A stretch of DNA of 64,000 bases from the NCBI RefSeq assembly GCF_017052465.1, contig NZ_JAFHKT010000145.1:62001-126000 (forward strand), given 5' to 3'. This DNA comes from Arthrobacter pascens. GTDB taxonomy: Bacteria > Actinomycetota > Actinomycetes > Actinomycetales > Micrococcaceae. Under the pieces are notes generated by a model that saw only the letters and a list, made by a program, of their open reading frames with translations, ran no database searches and was not told the origin of the DNA. This document shows, piece after piece, positions 1 through 14,128 of this stretch. The position numbers were made by a program, and so were the translations under genes. How positions within the stretch are numbered: position 1 is the first letter of the stretch; every line of letters starts with the position of its first letter.

Positions 1-175
1 CGGACACGCGCATCCGGGCGATGGCGTCCTCACTGCCTCCGGAGTCCAGCACCTCGGCGATGGACAGGTCTCCGGTTTTGAGCTTCTCTTTGGCAGCGGC
101 CCTGGCGGCCCTTGCAGCGGCGGCTTTCTTTAGCGCATCAGCACGTTCCTGGGCTGACAAGGGTCGCAAGGTCAC
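1..175 (-). CDS. mihF: Integration host factor, actinobacterial type (MihF), partial
   Basis: The gene is cut by the left window edge, so only the first 58 codons are visible. It reads from a GTG at 175, preceded by a GGGGG Shine-Dalgarno stretch. The visible protein starts MTLRPLSAQERADALKKAAA, is Ala/Lys/Arg-rich, and continues into an IAEVL...DAIARMRVS segment. This is the N-terminal helix and conserved core of actinobacterial mIHF, a nucleoid protein with a helix-two-turn-helix DNA-binding domain, unrelated to enterobacterial IHF. It lies 91 bp downstream of pyrF on the same strand, the usual actinobacterial position. The DNA-binding C-terminal half is outside the window, so the call rests on the N-terminus plus context. 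Confidence 0.85.
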   Translation of the reverse strand, partial: MTLRPLSAQERADALKKAAAARAARAAAKEKLKTGDLSIAEVLDSGGSEDAIARMRVS

Positions 176-266
176 GGTTATCCCCCGGGGGTCGCCTATG
201 GATCCACGGCCTGGGCCGTTGGACTTGTCCTGAACCTACTCCTCGGCGGCGGCAGAAATCAATGGA

Positions 267-1125
267 CTATTCGGTGCGGAGTCCGTCCAGCGTTCGCGTG
301 GCTGCGTCCTGCAGGCCCCGGACGCCGGGGCCGGCTTTGAGGATGTCGCGGCTGGACGTTCCCAGCACCTGCGGGTACGCGGCCCCGAAGGTCTTTCGCA
401 GGTCGGCAGGCGCGGCGCCCTGGGCGCCAAGCCCGGGGGCCAGGATTGGTCCGCGGACGGCACCAAGGTCCACATGGAGGTCTGCCAGTGCTGTGCCCAC
501 GGTGGCTCCCACGACGAGGCCGACGGAGCCGAGCGTCCCTCCGTACCGCTGATTTTCTCCGGCCGCGGCCTCCACGATCCGGCGCGCAACAGAATCACTT
601 CCGCCGACATGCTGGACCGACGCCCCCTCCGGGTTTGACGTCAGTGCCAGGACAAAAACGCCGCGGCCATGCTCGGCCGCCAGGTCCAGGGCCGGGCGCA
701 GCGACTCGAAGCCAAGGTACGGGCTCAAGGTCACCGAGTCGGCCACCAACGACGAGCCATCGCGAAGCCAGGCGTCGGCGTACGCGGCCATGGTGGAGCC
801 GATGTCCCCGCGCTTGGCGTCGGCAATGCTCAGCACCCCGGTGTCAGCCGCGGCGGCCAGCGTGCGCTCCAGCGCGGCCATGCCCTTGGAGCCGTGGCGC
901 TCGTAGAGCGCCACCTGCGGCTTGACGGCGGCAGCGAGGGAACCGACGGCCTCCAGGACCGTCAGCGAAAACCGTTCCAGGCCCGCGGCGTCGTCGTTCA
1001 GTCCCCACGCGGCCAACAGCCCCGGGTGCGGGTCGATGCCCACACACAAAGGGCCGCGCTCGGCCATGGCCCGGAGCAGCCGGGAGCCGAAGGACTCCCG
1101 GCCGGACGGGCTTGCTGCTTCACGC

Positions 1126-1133
<8 letters not shown>
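267..1133 (-). CDS. pyrF: Orotidine 5'-phosphate decarboxylase
   Basis: Last step of UMP synthesis: decarboxylates OMP to UMP in the cytoplasm. The 288-residue protein belongs to the long PyrF subfamily common in actinobacteria. It has a [11 protein letters not shown] segment near residues 30-40 and the catalytic DAKRGDI motif at 105-111. The start is set at the ATG at 1133 (MAEREAAS), which overlaps the carB stop in ATGGCTGA. An in-frame ATG 15 nt upstream is possible, but neither has a good ribosome-binding site, which fits translational coupling to carB. It is the last pyr gene of the operon. Confidence 0.95.
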
Positions 1134-4439
<3,306 letters not shown>

Positions 4440-4440
<1 letters not shown>

Positions 4441-5690
4441 TACTTCTTGTCCTCAGTCTTGGAATCGGTGGTGTTCTGATCGTCTGCGGGCTTCTCGGAC
4501 AGGTTGGCGGTGCGGCCGTCGGTGTTTGGCTTAGTGTCGTCCATCAGCTCGATGAAGCGGTCGAAAAGGTACGCGGCGTCGTGTGGGCCGGCCGCTGCTT
4601 CGGGGTGGTACTGGACCGAGAACGCCGGGATGTCGAGGCAGGCGAGGCCTTCAACGACGTCGTCGTTCAGGCTGATGTGGCTCACTTCGACCCGGCCGTA
4701 GCGCTCTTCGGGCGCTGTGGTGGGGCCGTCCAGCGGGGCGTCGACGGCGAAGCCGTGGTTCTGCGAGGTGATTTCCACCTTGCCGGTGCGGCGGTCCATG
4801 ACGGGCTGGTTGATGCCGCGGTGGCCGTACTTGAGCTTGTATGTGCCGAAGCCGAGGGCCCGGCCCAGGATCTGGTTGCCGAAGCAGATGCCGAAGTACG
4901 GCAGCTTCTCATCCAGCACGGTGCGGAGCAGCTTGACCTGGTTGTCGGCCGTGGCGGGGTCGCCCGGGCCGTTGGACATGAAGAACCCGTCCGGGTTGAC
5001 CGCCTTGACGTCCTCGATGGTGGCGGTGGCGGGCAGTACGTGGACACGGACGCCCCTTTCGGCGAACCGGACCGGCGTCATGGCCTTGATGCCGAGGTCG
5101 ATCGCGGCGATGCTGAACCGGGCGTCGCCTTCCCAGCCGTGGTCCTTGGGCTCGACCACGTAGGCCTCGTCGATGCTGACTTCCTCGGCCAGCCGGGCGC
5201 CTTCCATGGGGGCGCTGGCGAGGACGGCGTCGAGGAGCTCCTTTTCGGTGGCCTCTGCCGCCGCGCCGGAGAAGATGCCGGCGCGCATGGTCTTGTGCTC
5301 GCGCAGGTGGCGGGTGATGGCGCGGGTGTCCACGCCCTGGATGCCCACGATGCCCTGCTCCACGAGCTCGTCGTCGAGGGAACGCTCAGACCGCCAGTTG
5401 GACGGGCGCCGCGCGGCGTCGCGGACGATGTAGCCGGCCACCCAGATTCGGCGGGACTCGGCGTCTTCGCTGTTCACGCCGGTGTTGCCGATGTGCGGCG
5501 CCGTCTGCACCACGAGCTGGCGGGCGTAGGACGGGTCCGTGATGGTCTCCTGGTAGCCGGTCATGCCGGTGGCAAAGACCGCCTCGCCGAGGGCGGTGCC
5601 CTGGGCGCCGTAGCTGCTCCCGCGGAAGATGCGGCCGTCTTCGAGCACCAGGGCGGCAGGGGTGGAGCTTGCTGTGTTGTTGTCCGTCAC
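4440..5690 (-). CDS. carA: Carbamoyl-phosphate synthase, small (glutaminase) subunit
   Basis: Class I glutamine amidotransferase that hydrolyses glutamine and passes ammonia to CarB. The catalytic Cys lies in YFGICFGNQ (about residue 269) and the His/Glu pair in VQYHPEA (about 362 and 364). The start chosen is the GTG at 5690 (VTDNNTASS), because GGAAAG sits 7 nt upstream. A GTG at 5705 is in frame but would overlap the preceding gene by 11 nt. The last 30 residues are a charged, low-complexity tail beyond the catalytic core. It ends in a TAATG overlap with carB. Confidence 0.96.
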
Positions 5691-5694
5691 TGTA

Positions 5695-6216
5695 TTACTT
5701 TCCACTATGGGTATCGGCCTGGGGGCCTGCGGAGATTAATTCCTGAAGTTTTTGGAGGAGGGCCGGCTTGTCCGCGGCCCGGCGGGTACGGAAGCCGGTG
5801 TCCAGCTGGTGCGTTCCGAGCATCCAGGTGAGGATCAGCAGTCCGTCCTTTTCGACGAACTTGCCGGCCATGCCGCTGTCCTGCCGGAGGCCGCTCAGCC
5901 CGGCTGCCGGGATGAACAGCGGCGCGGCGCCGGAGCGGTCCAGGAGCACGCCCTGGGGATGCACGCTGAGCTGTGCGTTCGTGCGGATGCCGAGGCCGTG
6001 CACGGCGATCCTGTCCAGCCAGTCACCGGCCGTGGTGGTCGCCACGTACTGGCCCTCGGCCGTCAGCAGCGGCTCCCCCAGCCCGGCGGGAACGGGAGGA
6101 AGTGGCTCGATGTCCGACTGCCGCCGGAGCCGGTTGCGCCAACCCAGCCAGATCAGGCCAAGGGCGACGGCGATCAGGACCGCCGTGATCAGCCCGGCAA
6201 GGAGTTCCTTCTCCAT
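5695..6216 (-). CDS. Small membrane protein with PH-like domain
   Basis: A 173-residue protein with one N-terminal membrane segment (residues about 5-25, [20 protein letters not shown]). A basic stop-transfer patch (RNRLRRQ) and a predicted cytoplasmic beta-rich domain follow. A protein of this layout is regularly found between pyrC and carA in Micrococcaceae and is generally annotated as a PH-like domain protein. I see no catalytic motif, so its function is unknown. Its ATG overlaps the pyrC stop by one base (TGATG), so it is co-translated with the pyrimidine genes. A link to membrane association of pyrimidine enzymes would be pure speculation. Confidence 0.8.
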   Translation of the reverse strand: MEKELLAGLITAVLIAVALGLIWLGWRNRLRRQSDIEPLPPVPAGLGEPLLTAEGQYVATTTAGDWLDRIAVHGLGIRTNAQLSVHPQGVLLDRSGAAPLFIPAAGLSGLRQDSGMAGKFVEKDGLLILTWMLGTHQLDTGFRTRRAADKPALLQKLQELISAGPQADTHSGK

Positions 6217-7586
6217 CAGTTGGCGCCCGCCGTGCCGGCAGCCTGGGCTTCCGCGGGGTAGCGGTAGGGGGTGTTGAGCTTGCCGTCCAGGACCGTGGGG
6301 TGCCCCTTGAAGAACGTGGCCACCACCTTGCCGGGGAGTTCCATGCCGCGGAAGGGCGAGTTGCGCCCCATGGTGGCCATGGCGGAAGGATCAACGGTCC
6401 AGCGCGCCGCAGGATCCACCAGGATGATGTTGGCGGGCTCCCCTTCTTCGAGCGGGCGGCCCTGATCGGCCAGGCGGCCTATTCCGGCCGGCGCCGTGGA
6501 GGTGGCCCGGGCGAAATCCGCCCAGGTCATGAGGCCGGTCTCGATCATGGCATGCTGCACAACGGACAAGGCGGTTTCCAGCCCGGTCATGCCCATGGCC
6601 GCCTGCGCCCACTCGCATTCCTTGTGCTCGCTCGGGTGCGGGGCGTGGTCCGTGCCGACGACGTCGATGGTGCCGTCGGCGAGGGCAGCGCGCAGCGCTT
6701 CCACGTCGGCGTTGGTACGCAGCGGCGGGTTGACCTTGTACACGGGGTCGTAGCTGCGGACCAGTTCGTCGGTGAGCAGGAGGTGGTGCGGCGTCACTTC
6801 GGCGGTGACGTTGATCCCGCGGCCCTTGGCCCAGCGGATGATCTCGACTGATCCGGCGGTGGACACGTGGCAGACGTGGAGCCGGGAGCCGACATGCTGG
6901 GCGAGCAGGACGTCGCGGGCGATGATGCTTTCCTCCGCGACGGCCGGCCAGCCGGTCAGCCCGAGGACGGCGGAGACTTCGCCTTCGTTCATCTGGGCGC
7001 CGGCGGTGAGTCGGGGTTCCTGCGCGTGCTGGGCCACCACGCCGTCGAACGCCTTGACGTATTCGAGGGCGCGGCGCATCAGGACGGGATCGTGGACGCA
7101 GATGCCGTCGTCGGAGAACATCCGGACCTGCGCGCGGGAGTCTGCCATGGCGCCGAGCTCGGCCAGCTGCTCCCCCGCAAGTCCGACGGTGACGGCGCCC
7201 ACCGGGCGGACGTCAACCCAGCCTGCGGCGCGGCCCAGGCTGTGGACCTGCTCCACGACGCCGGCCGTGTCAGCCACCGGGGTGCTGTTGGCCATGGCGT
7301 GCACGGCGGTGAAGCCGCCCAGCGCCGCTGCCCGGGTACCGGTTTCGACGGTCTCGGCGTCTTCGCGGCCGGGCTCGCGGAGGTGGGTGTGGACGTCCAC
7401 CATGCCCGGAAGTGCCACCAGGCCGGCAGCCTCAATGACGGTGGCGCCGTCCGCTGCAAGGTCCCGGCCCCGTTCGGCGATGATGCCGTCGCGGATCAGG
7501 AGGTCTTCGGCTGCGCCGCCGAGGATCGCCGCGCCGCGGATAAGATACGCGCCCGTGTTGGCTGCGTCCTGCTGTTCGTGTGCCAT
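6216..7586 (-). CDS. pyrC: Dihydroorotase
   Basis: Cyclizes N-carbamoyl-L-aspartate to dihydroorotate. The 456-residue protein is an amidohydrolase-fold metalloenzyme of the class I (long) type. It has the metal-binding HTHLREPG motif at about 66-73, an HVSTAGS segment carrying a metal-ligand His, and the late GTDHAPH motif with the catalytic Asp. The ATG overlaps the pyrB TGA by one base. It lies between pyrB and the PH-like gene in the same operon. Confidence 0.97.
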   Translation of the reverse strand: MAHEQQDAANTGAYLIRGAAILGGAAEDLLIRDGIIAERGRDLAADGATVIEAAGLVALPGMVDVHTHLREPGREDAETVETGTRAAALGGFTAVHAMANSTPVADTAGVVEQVHSLGRAAGWVDVRPVGAVTVGLAGEQLAELGAMADSRAQVRMFSDDGICVHDPVLMRRALEYVKAFDGVVAQHAQEPRLTAGAQMNEGEVSAVLGLTGWPAVAEESIIARDVLLAQHVGSRLHVCHVSTAGSVEIIRWAKGRGINVTAEVTPHHLLLTDELVRSYDPVYKVNPPLRTNADVEALRAALADGTIDVVGTDHAPHPSEHKECEWAQAAMGMTGLETALSVVQHAMIETGLMTWADFARATSTAPAGIGRLADQGRPLEEGEPANIILVDPAARWTVDPSAMATMGRNSPFRGMELPGKVVATFFKGHPTVLDGKLNTPYRYPAEAQAAGTAGAN

Positions 7587-8626
7587 CAGTGGCTCTCCTT
7601 GGTGGAATAGGCGGCGTTGGAATAGGCGGCGTCGGGTGTGGCGGCTGGGGTGGCGGCTGGTTCGCGGGTGTCCCCGGAGAGCAGCAGGTACAGGGCGGCC
7701 ATGCGGACGGATACGCCGTTCCGGACCTGTGCGAGCACAGTGGAACGGGGCGAATCTGCGGCGGCGGCGGAAATTTCCAGGCCACGGTTCATGGGCCCGG
7801 GGTGCATGATAATGGTGTCCTTCAGGCCCAGGCTGTCCAGCGCCCGGAGCCTGGTGTCGTCAAAGCCCCAGCGCCGCGAGTACTCGCGGGTGGAGGGGAA
7901 GAACGACGCATTCATCCGCTCGCCCTGGACGCGGAGCATCATCACGGCGTCAACACCCTTTTCGAGCGTTTCATCCATGTTGTAGCTGACCCGGCAGGGC
8001 CAGCTTTCGACGCCGATGGGCAGCAACGTGGGGGGCGCCACCAGCGTGACGTCGGCACCGAGGGTGCGCAGCAGCCAGACGTTGGACCGCGCAACCCGTG
8101 AGTGCAGGACGTCGCCGGCGATGGCCACACGCATGCCCTTCAGGTCCGCGCCGGTGGATGACAGCCCGGCAAGTTTTGACCAGTGCCGGCGCATGGTGAA
8201 CGCGTCCAGCAGGGCCTGCGTGGGGTGCTCGTGCGTGCCGTCACCGGCGTTGATGACAGCGGCGTCGATCCAGTCGGTAGCGGCGAGCCGGTGCGGGGCG
8301 CCGGAGGCCCAGTGGCGGATCACCACGGCGTCGGCGCCCATCGCCGACAGCGTCTGGGCGGTGTCCTTGAGGGACTCGCCCTTGGAGACCGACGAACCCT
8401 TGGCGGCAAAGTTGATGACGTCCGCGGAAAGCCGTTTGGCGGCTGCCTCGAACGAGATACGGGTGCGGGTGGAATCCTCGAAGAAGAGGTTGACCACCGT
8501 CCGGCCCCGCAGGGCGGGAAGTTTCTTGACCTCGCGGTCGCCGACGGCCGCCATTTCCTCGGCGGTGTCGAGAATCCGGATGGCGTTGGCGAGGCTCAGG
8601 TTCTCAGTGGAGAGCAGGTGCTTCAT
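7586..8626 (-). CDS. pyrB: Aspartate carbamoyltransferase, catalytic chain
   Basis: Condenses carbamoyl phosphate with aspartate to carbamoyl aspartate. The 346-residue protein has the carbamoyl-phosphate-binding FFEDSTRTR motif at about residues 48-56 and the [10 protein letters not shown] motif near 147-156. No pyrI regulatory-chain gene is nearby, as usual in actinobacteria. The ATG overlaps the pyrR stop in ATGA. The last 25 or so residues are a repetitive Ala/Pro/Thr tail ending [14 protein letters not shown], encoded by short tandem duplications. This lies outside the conserved fold and is probably recent. Confidence 0.97.
   Translation of the reverse strand: MKHLLSTENLSLANAIRILDTAEEMAAVGDREVKKLPALRGRTVVNLFFEDSTRTRISFEAAAKRLSADVINFAAKGSSVSKGESLKDTAQTLSAMGADAVVIRHWASGAPHRLAATDWIDAAVINAGDGTHEHPTQALLDAFTMRRHWSKLAGLSSTGADLKGMRVAIAGDVLHSRVARSNVWLLRTLGADVTLVAPPTLLPIGVESWPCRVSYNMDETLEKGVDAVMMLRVQGERMNASFFPSTREYSRRWGFDDTRLRALDSLGLKDTIIMHPGPMNRGLEISAAAADSPRSTVLAQVRNGVSVRMAALYLLLSGDTREPAATPAATPDAAYSNAAYSTKESH
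7603..7632. repeat. 15-bp perfect tandem duplication in the pyrB 3' end
   Basis: The unit TGGAATAGGCGGCGT occurs twice back to back (7603-7617 and 7618-7632, plus-strand reading). It encodes the repeated AAYS segments at the PyrB C-terminus. A 12-bp GTGGCGGCTGGG-type repeat lies immediately beyond it. Being multiples of three, both keep the frame open. Confidence 0.9.
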
Positions 8627-9207
8627 GGGCCTGCCTCGATGACGACTTCGTTGACCGTCTGGCCGTCGATGACGTCGGTTTCCTCGAGGCGTACGCGGAC
8701 CTTTTCCGAGGAGGACGTCGGAAGGTTCTTTCCCACGTGGTCCGCCCGGATGGGAAGTTCACGGTGCCCCCGGTCGACGAGGACGGCAAGGCGCACGATG
8801 CGGGGCCGGCCGAGGTCCACGAGGGCGTCCAGGGCGGCGCGGATGGTGCGGCCGGAGTACAGCACATCATCGATCAGGACAACGACCTTGTTGTCGATGC
8901 CGGTCAGCGGCAGCTGGGTGTGGTGGGGCGGCCTGGTGGGCTGGTGCGACAGATCGTCCCGGAACATGGTGACGTCGAGCTGGCCGACGATTGCAGAGGC
9001 GTCCACGGCAGGGTCTGCGGCGGCGATTTTCTGGGCCAGCCGGACAGCCAAAGGGTAGCCGCGGCGGGGAATTCCCAGCAGCACCAGGTCCTGGGAGCCT
9101 TTGTTGGCCTCGAGGATCTCATGGGCGATACGAGTGAGTGCACGGTCAATGTCCGCCTGGTTGAGTACAACCCTGGCCGGAACCGGTGCCTGTGTGACAG
9201 GAGTCAA
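8623..9207 (-). CDS. pyrR: Bifunctional pyr operon regulator / uracil phosphoribosyltransferase
   Basis: RNA-binding regulator of pyrimidine genes with UPRTase-like fold. The PRPP-binding loop [14 protein letters not shown] is visible around residues 108-121, and the LGIPRRG loop around 44-50. A TTG start at 9207 (translated [10 protein letters not shown], 194 residues) is preferred because GGGGAG lies 7 nt upstream. The upstream GTG at 9234 would fall inside the predicted PyrR-binding hairpin. The gene is first in the operon pyrR-pyrB-pyrC-(PH-like)-carA-carB-pyrF. In mycobacteria PyrR represses translation by binding a hairpin near the pyrR ribosome-binding site, and the same layout is seen here. 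Confidence 0.93.
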   Translation of the reverse strand: MTPVTQAPVPARVVLNQADIDRALTRIAHEILEANKGSQDLVLLGIPRRGYPLAVRLAQKIAAADPAVDASAIVGQLDVTMFRDDLSHQPTRPPHHTQLPLTGIDNKVVVLIDDVLYSGRTIRAALDALVDLGRPRIVRLAVLVDRGHRELPIRADHVGKNLPTSSSEKVRVRLEETDVIDGQTVNEVVIEAGP

Positions 9208-9223
9208 CGCTCGTCTCCCCTTT

Positions 9224-9240
9224 CCCCGCCTCACGGGACG
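9224..9240 (-). promoter_or_regulatory. Predicted PyrR-binding hairpin in the pyr leader
   Basis: Read on the minus strand, the leader contains GTCCCGTGAGGCGGGG. It closely matches the Bacillus-derived PyrR-binding loop consensus ARUCCNGNGAGGYU, including the CNGNGAGG core, and folds as CCCG/CGGG around the loop. The hairpin ends only a few bases before the GGGGAG ribosome-binding site of the TTG-initiated pyrR. No transcription attenuator hairpin with a U-tract is seen, so translational repression is the likely mechanism. Confidence 0.65.
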
Positions 9241-9268
9241 GAATTAAAAAAGGAACATTTGCTGTTCA

Positions 9269-9277
9269 AAATTACCA
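9269..9277 (-). promoter_or_regulatory. Candidate pyr operon promoter (extended -10)
   Basis: On the minus strand TGG-TAATTT resembles an extended -10 element (TGN followed by TANNNT). Transcription would start near 9262 and give a leader of about 55 nt containing the whole PyrR hairpin. I see no convincing -35, so confidence is low. Confidence 0.35.
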
Positions 9278-9357
9278 CACGGACGTTCGCCGATTGGCCC
9301 GCGGGAAGGCGTCGTCGGTCACATCAGCGCCGGCCCTCTCCCGCTAGGCTCGTGACT

Positions 9358-10626
9358 ATGTCCATGAACCCGCAGCAGCCCGCTCCCGGACCGTCCGGCG
9401 ACCGCCCCGGAGACCCCCAGTGGGAGTTCCATGAGCAGACCAACCCCAGCTGGATGGGCCATGTCCGCCAGCAGGACTACCGGCCGGCCCCCGGACACCG
9501 CGGCGGCTCGGTGGTCCAGGTCATGCCCGAGTCGGCGTCGACCGTCGCAGCCCGCCCTTCCTCCGGGGTGCTGTCCCTGGTGGTGGGAGGTGGAATCCTC
9601 GCATTCGTGAGCCTGTTCCTGGTGGTGCCGTTCCTGCTGGCCAACACCGGCATCACCGGCTTCGCCATCGGATTCTTCGCCTCGCTGATCCCCCTCGCGG
9701 CGGTGCTCTTCTCCGTGTACGTGATCGACCGCTGGGAACCCGAGCCGAAACGGCTGCTCCTGTTCGCCTTTACGTGGGGCGCGGCCGTGTCCATTGCCGT
9801 GACGCTGCTGATCCAGCCGGTCTTCGCGCTTGCCGCACCCACGTCCGACGAGGCGTCCTTCCGGGACTTCATGACCACCGTCCAGGCCCCCGTCGTGGAG
9901 GAATTCGCGAAATCCCTGGGGCTCCTCCTCCTGCTGCTGCTGGCCCGGAAGCATTTCGACGGTCCGGTGGACGGCGTGGTGTTCGCCTTCACCATAGCCG
10001 GGGGCTTCGCCTTCACGGAGAACATCCTCTACTTCGGCCGGGCCATCGCAGAGTCCAGCACGCCCGGCAGCGACCTCGCCCAGATCTTCTTCCTGCGCGG
10101 TGTCATGTCGCCCTTCGCGCACGCGATCTTCACCGGAACAACCGGCCTGATCATGGGCTTCGCTGCACGCCGCTGGCACACCGGTGTTTCTGTGGCCGGG
10201 TTTGTTGTGGGTCTGGTTCCCGCCATGGTCCTGCACAACCGCTGGAACAGCATGGGGCAGGATTTCCTGGCCCAGTATGTGCTGGTCCAGGTCCCCATCT
10301 TCCTGCTGGCTGTGGGCTGCATCGTGGCACTGCGGGTCGCCGAGACGCGGCTCACCCGCCAGCGGCTGCGTGAATACGCCGCGGCCGGCTGGTTCACGCC
10401 GGCCGAGGTCGGCATGCTGGCTTCCGCGGGTGGCAGGAGGCAGGCGGTCCGCTGGGCCGGCGCCTACAACCGCGGCCCCCAGATGAAGGCCTTCGTGAAG
10501 GCGGCCACACAGCTGGCCTTTACCCGCCAGCGGATCCTGAGCGGCCGGGATGTCGCCTTGCACCAGCAGGACGAATTGCAGCAGCTGCAACACCTGGTGG
10601 CGCTGCGCGCCGCCGTCGGGCACTAG
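9358..10626 (+). CDS. PrsW family intramembrane metalloprotease
   Basis: A 422-residue polytopic membrane protein. A Pro-rich cytoplasmic N-terminus of about 70 residues is followed by several hydrophobic helices. The PrsW glutamate-histidine signature is complete: VVEEFAK (Glu181-Glu182), FAFTENILYF (Glu221), PFAHAIFTG (His255) and VLHNRWN (His293). WEPEPKRLL precedes the first motif. Bacillus PrsW performs site-1 cleavage of an anti-sigma factor. No sigma or anti-sigma gene lies nearby, so the substrate here is unknown. The gene is divergent from pyrR and ends in a strong terminator. The ATG at 9358 is chosen over a GTG 6 nt upstream and an ATG 6 nt downstream, none of which has a strong ribosome-binding site. 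Confidence 0.88.
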   Translation: MSMNPQQPAPGPSGDRPGDPQWEFHEQTNPSWMGHVRQQDYRPAPGHRGGSVVQVMPESASTVAARPSSGVLSLVVGGGILAFVSLFLVVPFLLANTGITGFAIGFFASLIPLAAVLFSVYVIDRWEPEPKRLLLFAFTWGAAVSIAVTLLIQPVFALAAPTSDEASFRDFMTTVQAPVVEEFAKSLGLLLLLLLARKHFDGPVDGVVFAFTIAGGFAFTENILYFGRAIAESSTPGSDLAQIFFLRGVMSPFAHAIFTGTTGLIMGFAARRWHTGVSVAGFVVGLVPAMVLHNRWNSMGQDFLAQYVLVQVPIFLLAVGCIVALRVAETRLTRQRLREYAAAGWFTPAEVGMLASAGGRRQAVRWAGAYNRGPQMKAFVKAATQLAFTRQRILSGRDVALHQQDELQQLQHLVALRAAVGH

Positions 10627-10630
10627 CAGC

Positions 10631-10662
10631 AAAAAACCCCGGCCAGGTGGCCGGGGTTTTTT
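10631..10662. terminator. Bidirectional rho-independent terminator
   Basis: A nearly perfect hairpin, CCCCGGCCAGGTGGCCGGGG flanked by A6 and T6. It lies 4 nt after the prsW-like stop and 33 nt from the nusB stop, so it serves both convergent units. Confidence 0.95.
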
Positions 10663-10695
10663 GCGTGCAGCTGTTTTTGAATGGAGCTGCGGACG

Positions 10696-11106
10696 TCAGG
10701 CCAGCAGCGACGGCTTCAGCTGCTGGAGGCGGCCGAGCAGGCCGTTGATGAACGACGGCGACTCATCCGTTGAGAGGGTCTTGGCCAGCGCAACGGCTTC
10801 GCTGACGGCGACGCCGTCGGGAACGTCATCGTTGTACAGCAGTTCCCAGGTGCCGATGCGCAGGATGATGCGGTCCACGGACGGCATGCGTTCGAGCGTC
10901 CAGCCCTGCGAGTACGTCTCGAGGAACTCATCGATGGCCGGCTGCAGCGAAACTACGCCTTCGACGATTTCCAGCGTGTAGGGGTTGACGATCTGGTCGG
11001 TCCTCTCGCGGCGTGCGCGCAGCACGTCGAACGCGGAGACGGAGCGCTGCTCAGCCTCAAAGAGGACGTCAAGTGCCCTGTTACGGGCCTTACCGCGGGC
11101 GCTCAC
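10696..11106 (-). CDS. nusB: Transcription antitermination factor NusB
   Basis: RNA-binding protein that with NusE (S10) assembles on boxA for rRNA antitermination. The 136-residue helical protein opens SARGKARNRALDVLFEAEQR and contains DRIILRIGTWELLY and AVALAKTLSTDESPSFINGLLGRL, the family core. A GTG start overlaps the efp TAG by one base (TAGTG), so translation is coupled to efp. It is the last gene of its transcription unit and converges on the terminator at 10631. Confidence 0.96.
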   Translation of the reverse strand: MSARGKARNRALDVLFEAEQRSVSAFDVLRARRERTDQIVNPYTLEIVEGVVSLQPAIDEFLETYSQGWTLERMPSVDRIILRIGTWELLYNDDVPDGVAVSEAVALAKTLSTDESPSFINGLLGRLQQLKPSLLA

Positions 11107-11669
11107 TACTCGCTGACCCTGCCCAGGTAGCTGCCGTCGCGGGTGTCGACCTTGACCTTGGTGTTGTTCTCGACGAACAGCGGCACCTGGATCTCGTAGC
11201 CGGTCTCGAGGGTTGCCGGCTTGGTTCCGGCGGAGGAGCGGTCGCCCTGCAGGCCGGGCTCGGTGTAGGTGATTTCGAGGACTACGCTCGGCGGCAGTTC
11301 GATGTAGAGCGGGGTGCCTTCGTGGATGGCGATGTTGACCATCTGGTTTTCCAGCATGAAGTTGGTGGCGTCGCCCACCGTGGCGCCGGAGACGGTGATC
11401 TGGTCGTAGTCCTGGGTGTCCATGAAAACGAAGTCCGCGCCGTCCTGGTACAGGTACTGGTAATCGCGGCGGTCCACGGTGGCGGTCTCGATCTTGAGGC
11501 CGGCGTTGAAGGTCTTGTCGACCACCTTGCCGGACATGACGTTGCGCATCTTGGTGCGAACGAACGCGCCGCCCTTGCCTGGCTTGACGTGCTGGAACTC
11601 GATGATGTTCCAGAGCTGGCCCTCAAGCTTCAGGACGGTTCCGTTCTTGATGTCGTTTGTGGTTGCCAC
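11106..11669 (-). CDS. efp: Translation elongation factor P
   Basis: Relieves ribosome stalling at polyproline stretches. The 187-residue protein has the three beta-barrel domains of EF-P. Domain I carries the tip loop [10 protein letters not shown], with the functional Lys at about residue 32, and domain III ends GRVSE. No epmA/epmB or hydroxylase-type modifier is nearby. The GTG start is preceded by AGAGGAAACCA. A leader of about 100 nt separates it from the TPR gene upstream. Confidence 0.97.
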   Translation of the reverse strand: MATTNDIKNGTVLKLEGQLWNIIEFQHVKPGKGGAFVRTKMRNVMSGKVVDKTFNAGLKIETATVDRRDYQYLYQDGADFVFMDTQDYDQITVSGATVGDATNFMLENQMVNIAIHEGTPLYIELPPSVVLEITYTEPGLQGDRSSAGTKPATLETGYEIQVPLFVENNTKVKVDTRDGSYLGRVSE

Positions 11670-11775
11670 TGGTTTCCTCTGGTTTGTATCTGACTGCTTC
11701 TAGCCGCCAGCCGTGTATGCCAAGCCGGCATGCCGAACGGCCCGCCAGCGTGTATTTATCAAAAATCCAAGAACC

Positions 11776-11781
11776 ATTCTA
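11776..11781 (-). promoter_or_regulatory. Candidate -10 element upstream of efp
   Basis: The minus strand reads TAGAAT, matching TANNNT and close to TATAAT, about 107 bp before the efp GTG. No clear -35 is seen at normal spacing, so this is only a candidate. It would give efp-nusB a promoter separate from the aro genes. Confidence 0.3.
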
Positions 11782-11826
11782 GCGGAAATGTGGGCCGGCC
11801 CTGTCAGCCCGGTCCCGCAGCGCCAA

Positions 11827-12344
11827 TCAGGAGGCCAGTTCGAGCACGTCCCGTGCCCGCTGCAGCGCCACCGTGGAGGAATAGATCAGCGCGGCATCCG
11901 CCGACTGTTCAACCCTCAGGTCCAGCGCCCGGGTGAACGACTCCACCGCGGCACCGATGTTTCCGGCGGCGAAGTGGGTCCTGCCGAGGTACTGGTGCAC
12001 CAGGGCCTCGTTGGGCGTTCCTGCCACTTCCGCGAGGAGCTGCTTGAAGAGCTCGACTGCGGGGTCGTACCGGTGCGAGACGCGCAGTACTTCAGCCTCG
12101 AAGGCCCGCAGCTGGAATGACTCGGGATCTTTGTAGCGCGCCTCGGCGAGCAGTTCGGCGGCGTCGGAAGCGTGGCCCTCCACCAGCAGAACAAACACGC
12201 GGTCTGCCGGATCGGTGGACGCCTCGAGTGCGGCGGCACACGCATCGGGCCCGGTGATCTCCGGAACCAGTTCTTCCGGGTTGATCCTGATGCCGGGGAA
12301 GCCTCCGTCGGGCCACTCGATGGTCTCGCCTGTGATGTCACCCA

Positions 12345-12345
<1 letters not shown>
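11827..12345 (-). CDS. Tetratricopeptide-like hypothetical protein
   Basis: A 172-residue protein without signal peptide or membrane segment. Residues about 40-170 are alpha-helical with TPR-like spacing: ADRVFVLLVEGHASDAAELL, FEAEVLRVSHRYDPAVELFKQLL, VHQYLGRTHFAAGNIGAAVESF. It is therefore probably a protein-interaction scaffold. The ATG overlaps the aroB stop by one base (TGATG), so it is co-translated with aroB. The slot between aroB and efp is often occupied by an Xaa-Pro peptidase in other actinobacteria; this is not one. Its role is unknown. Confidence 0.8.

Positions 12346-14127
<1,782 letters not shown>

Positions 14128-14128
<1 letters not shown>

Noticed and set aside
5691..5705. 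Upstream GTG start for carA at 5705
   Set aside because: It would overlap the preceding gene by 11 nt and place the start before the GGAAAG that is ideally spaced for the GTG at 5690.
9319..10632. Long minus-strand open frame opposite the PrsW-like gene
   Set aside because: It is antisense to a gene with a complete PrsW signature, has no family resemblance and crosses the terminator region.
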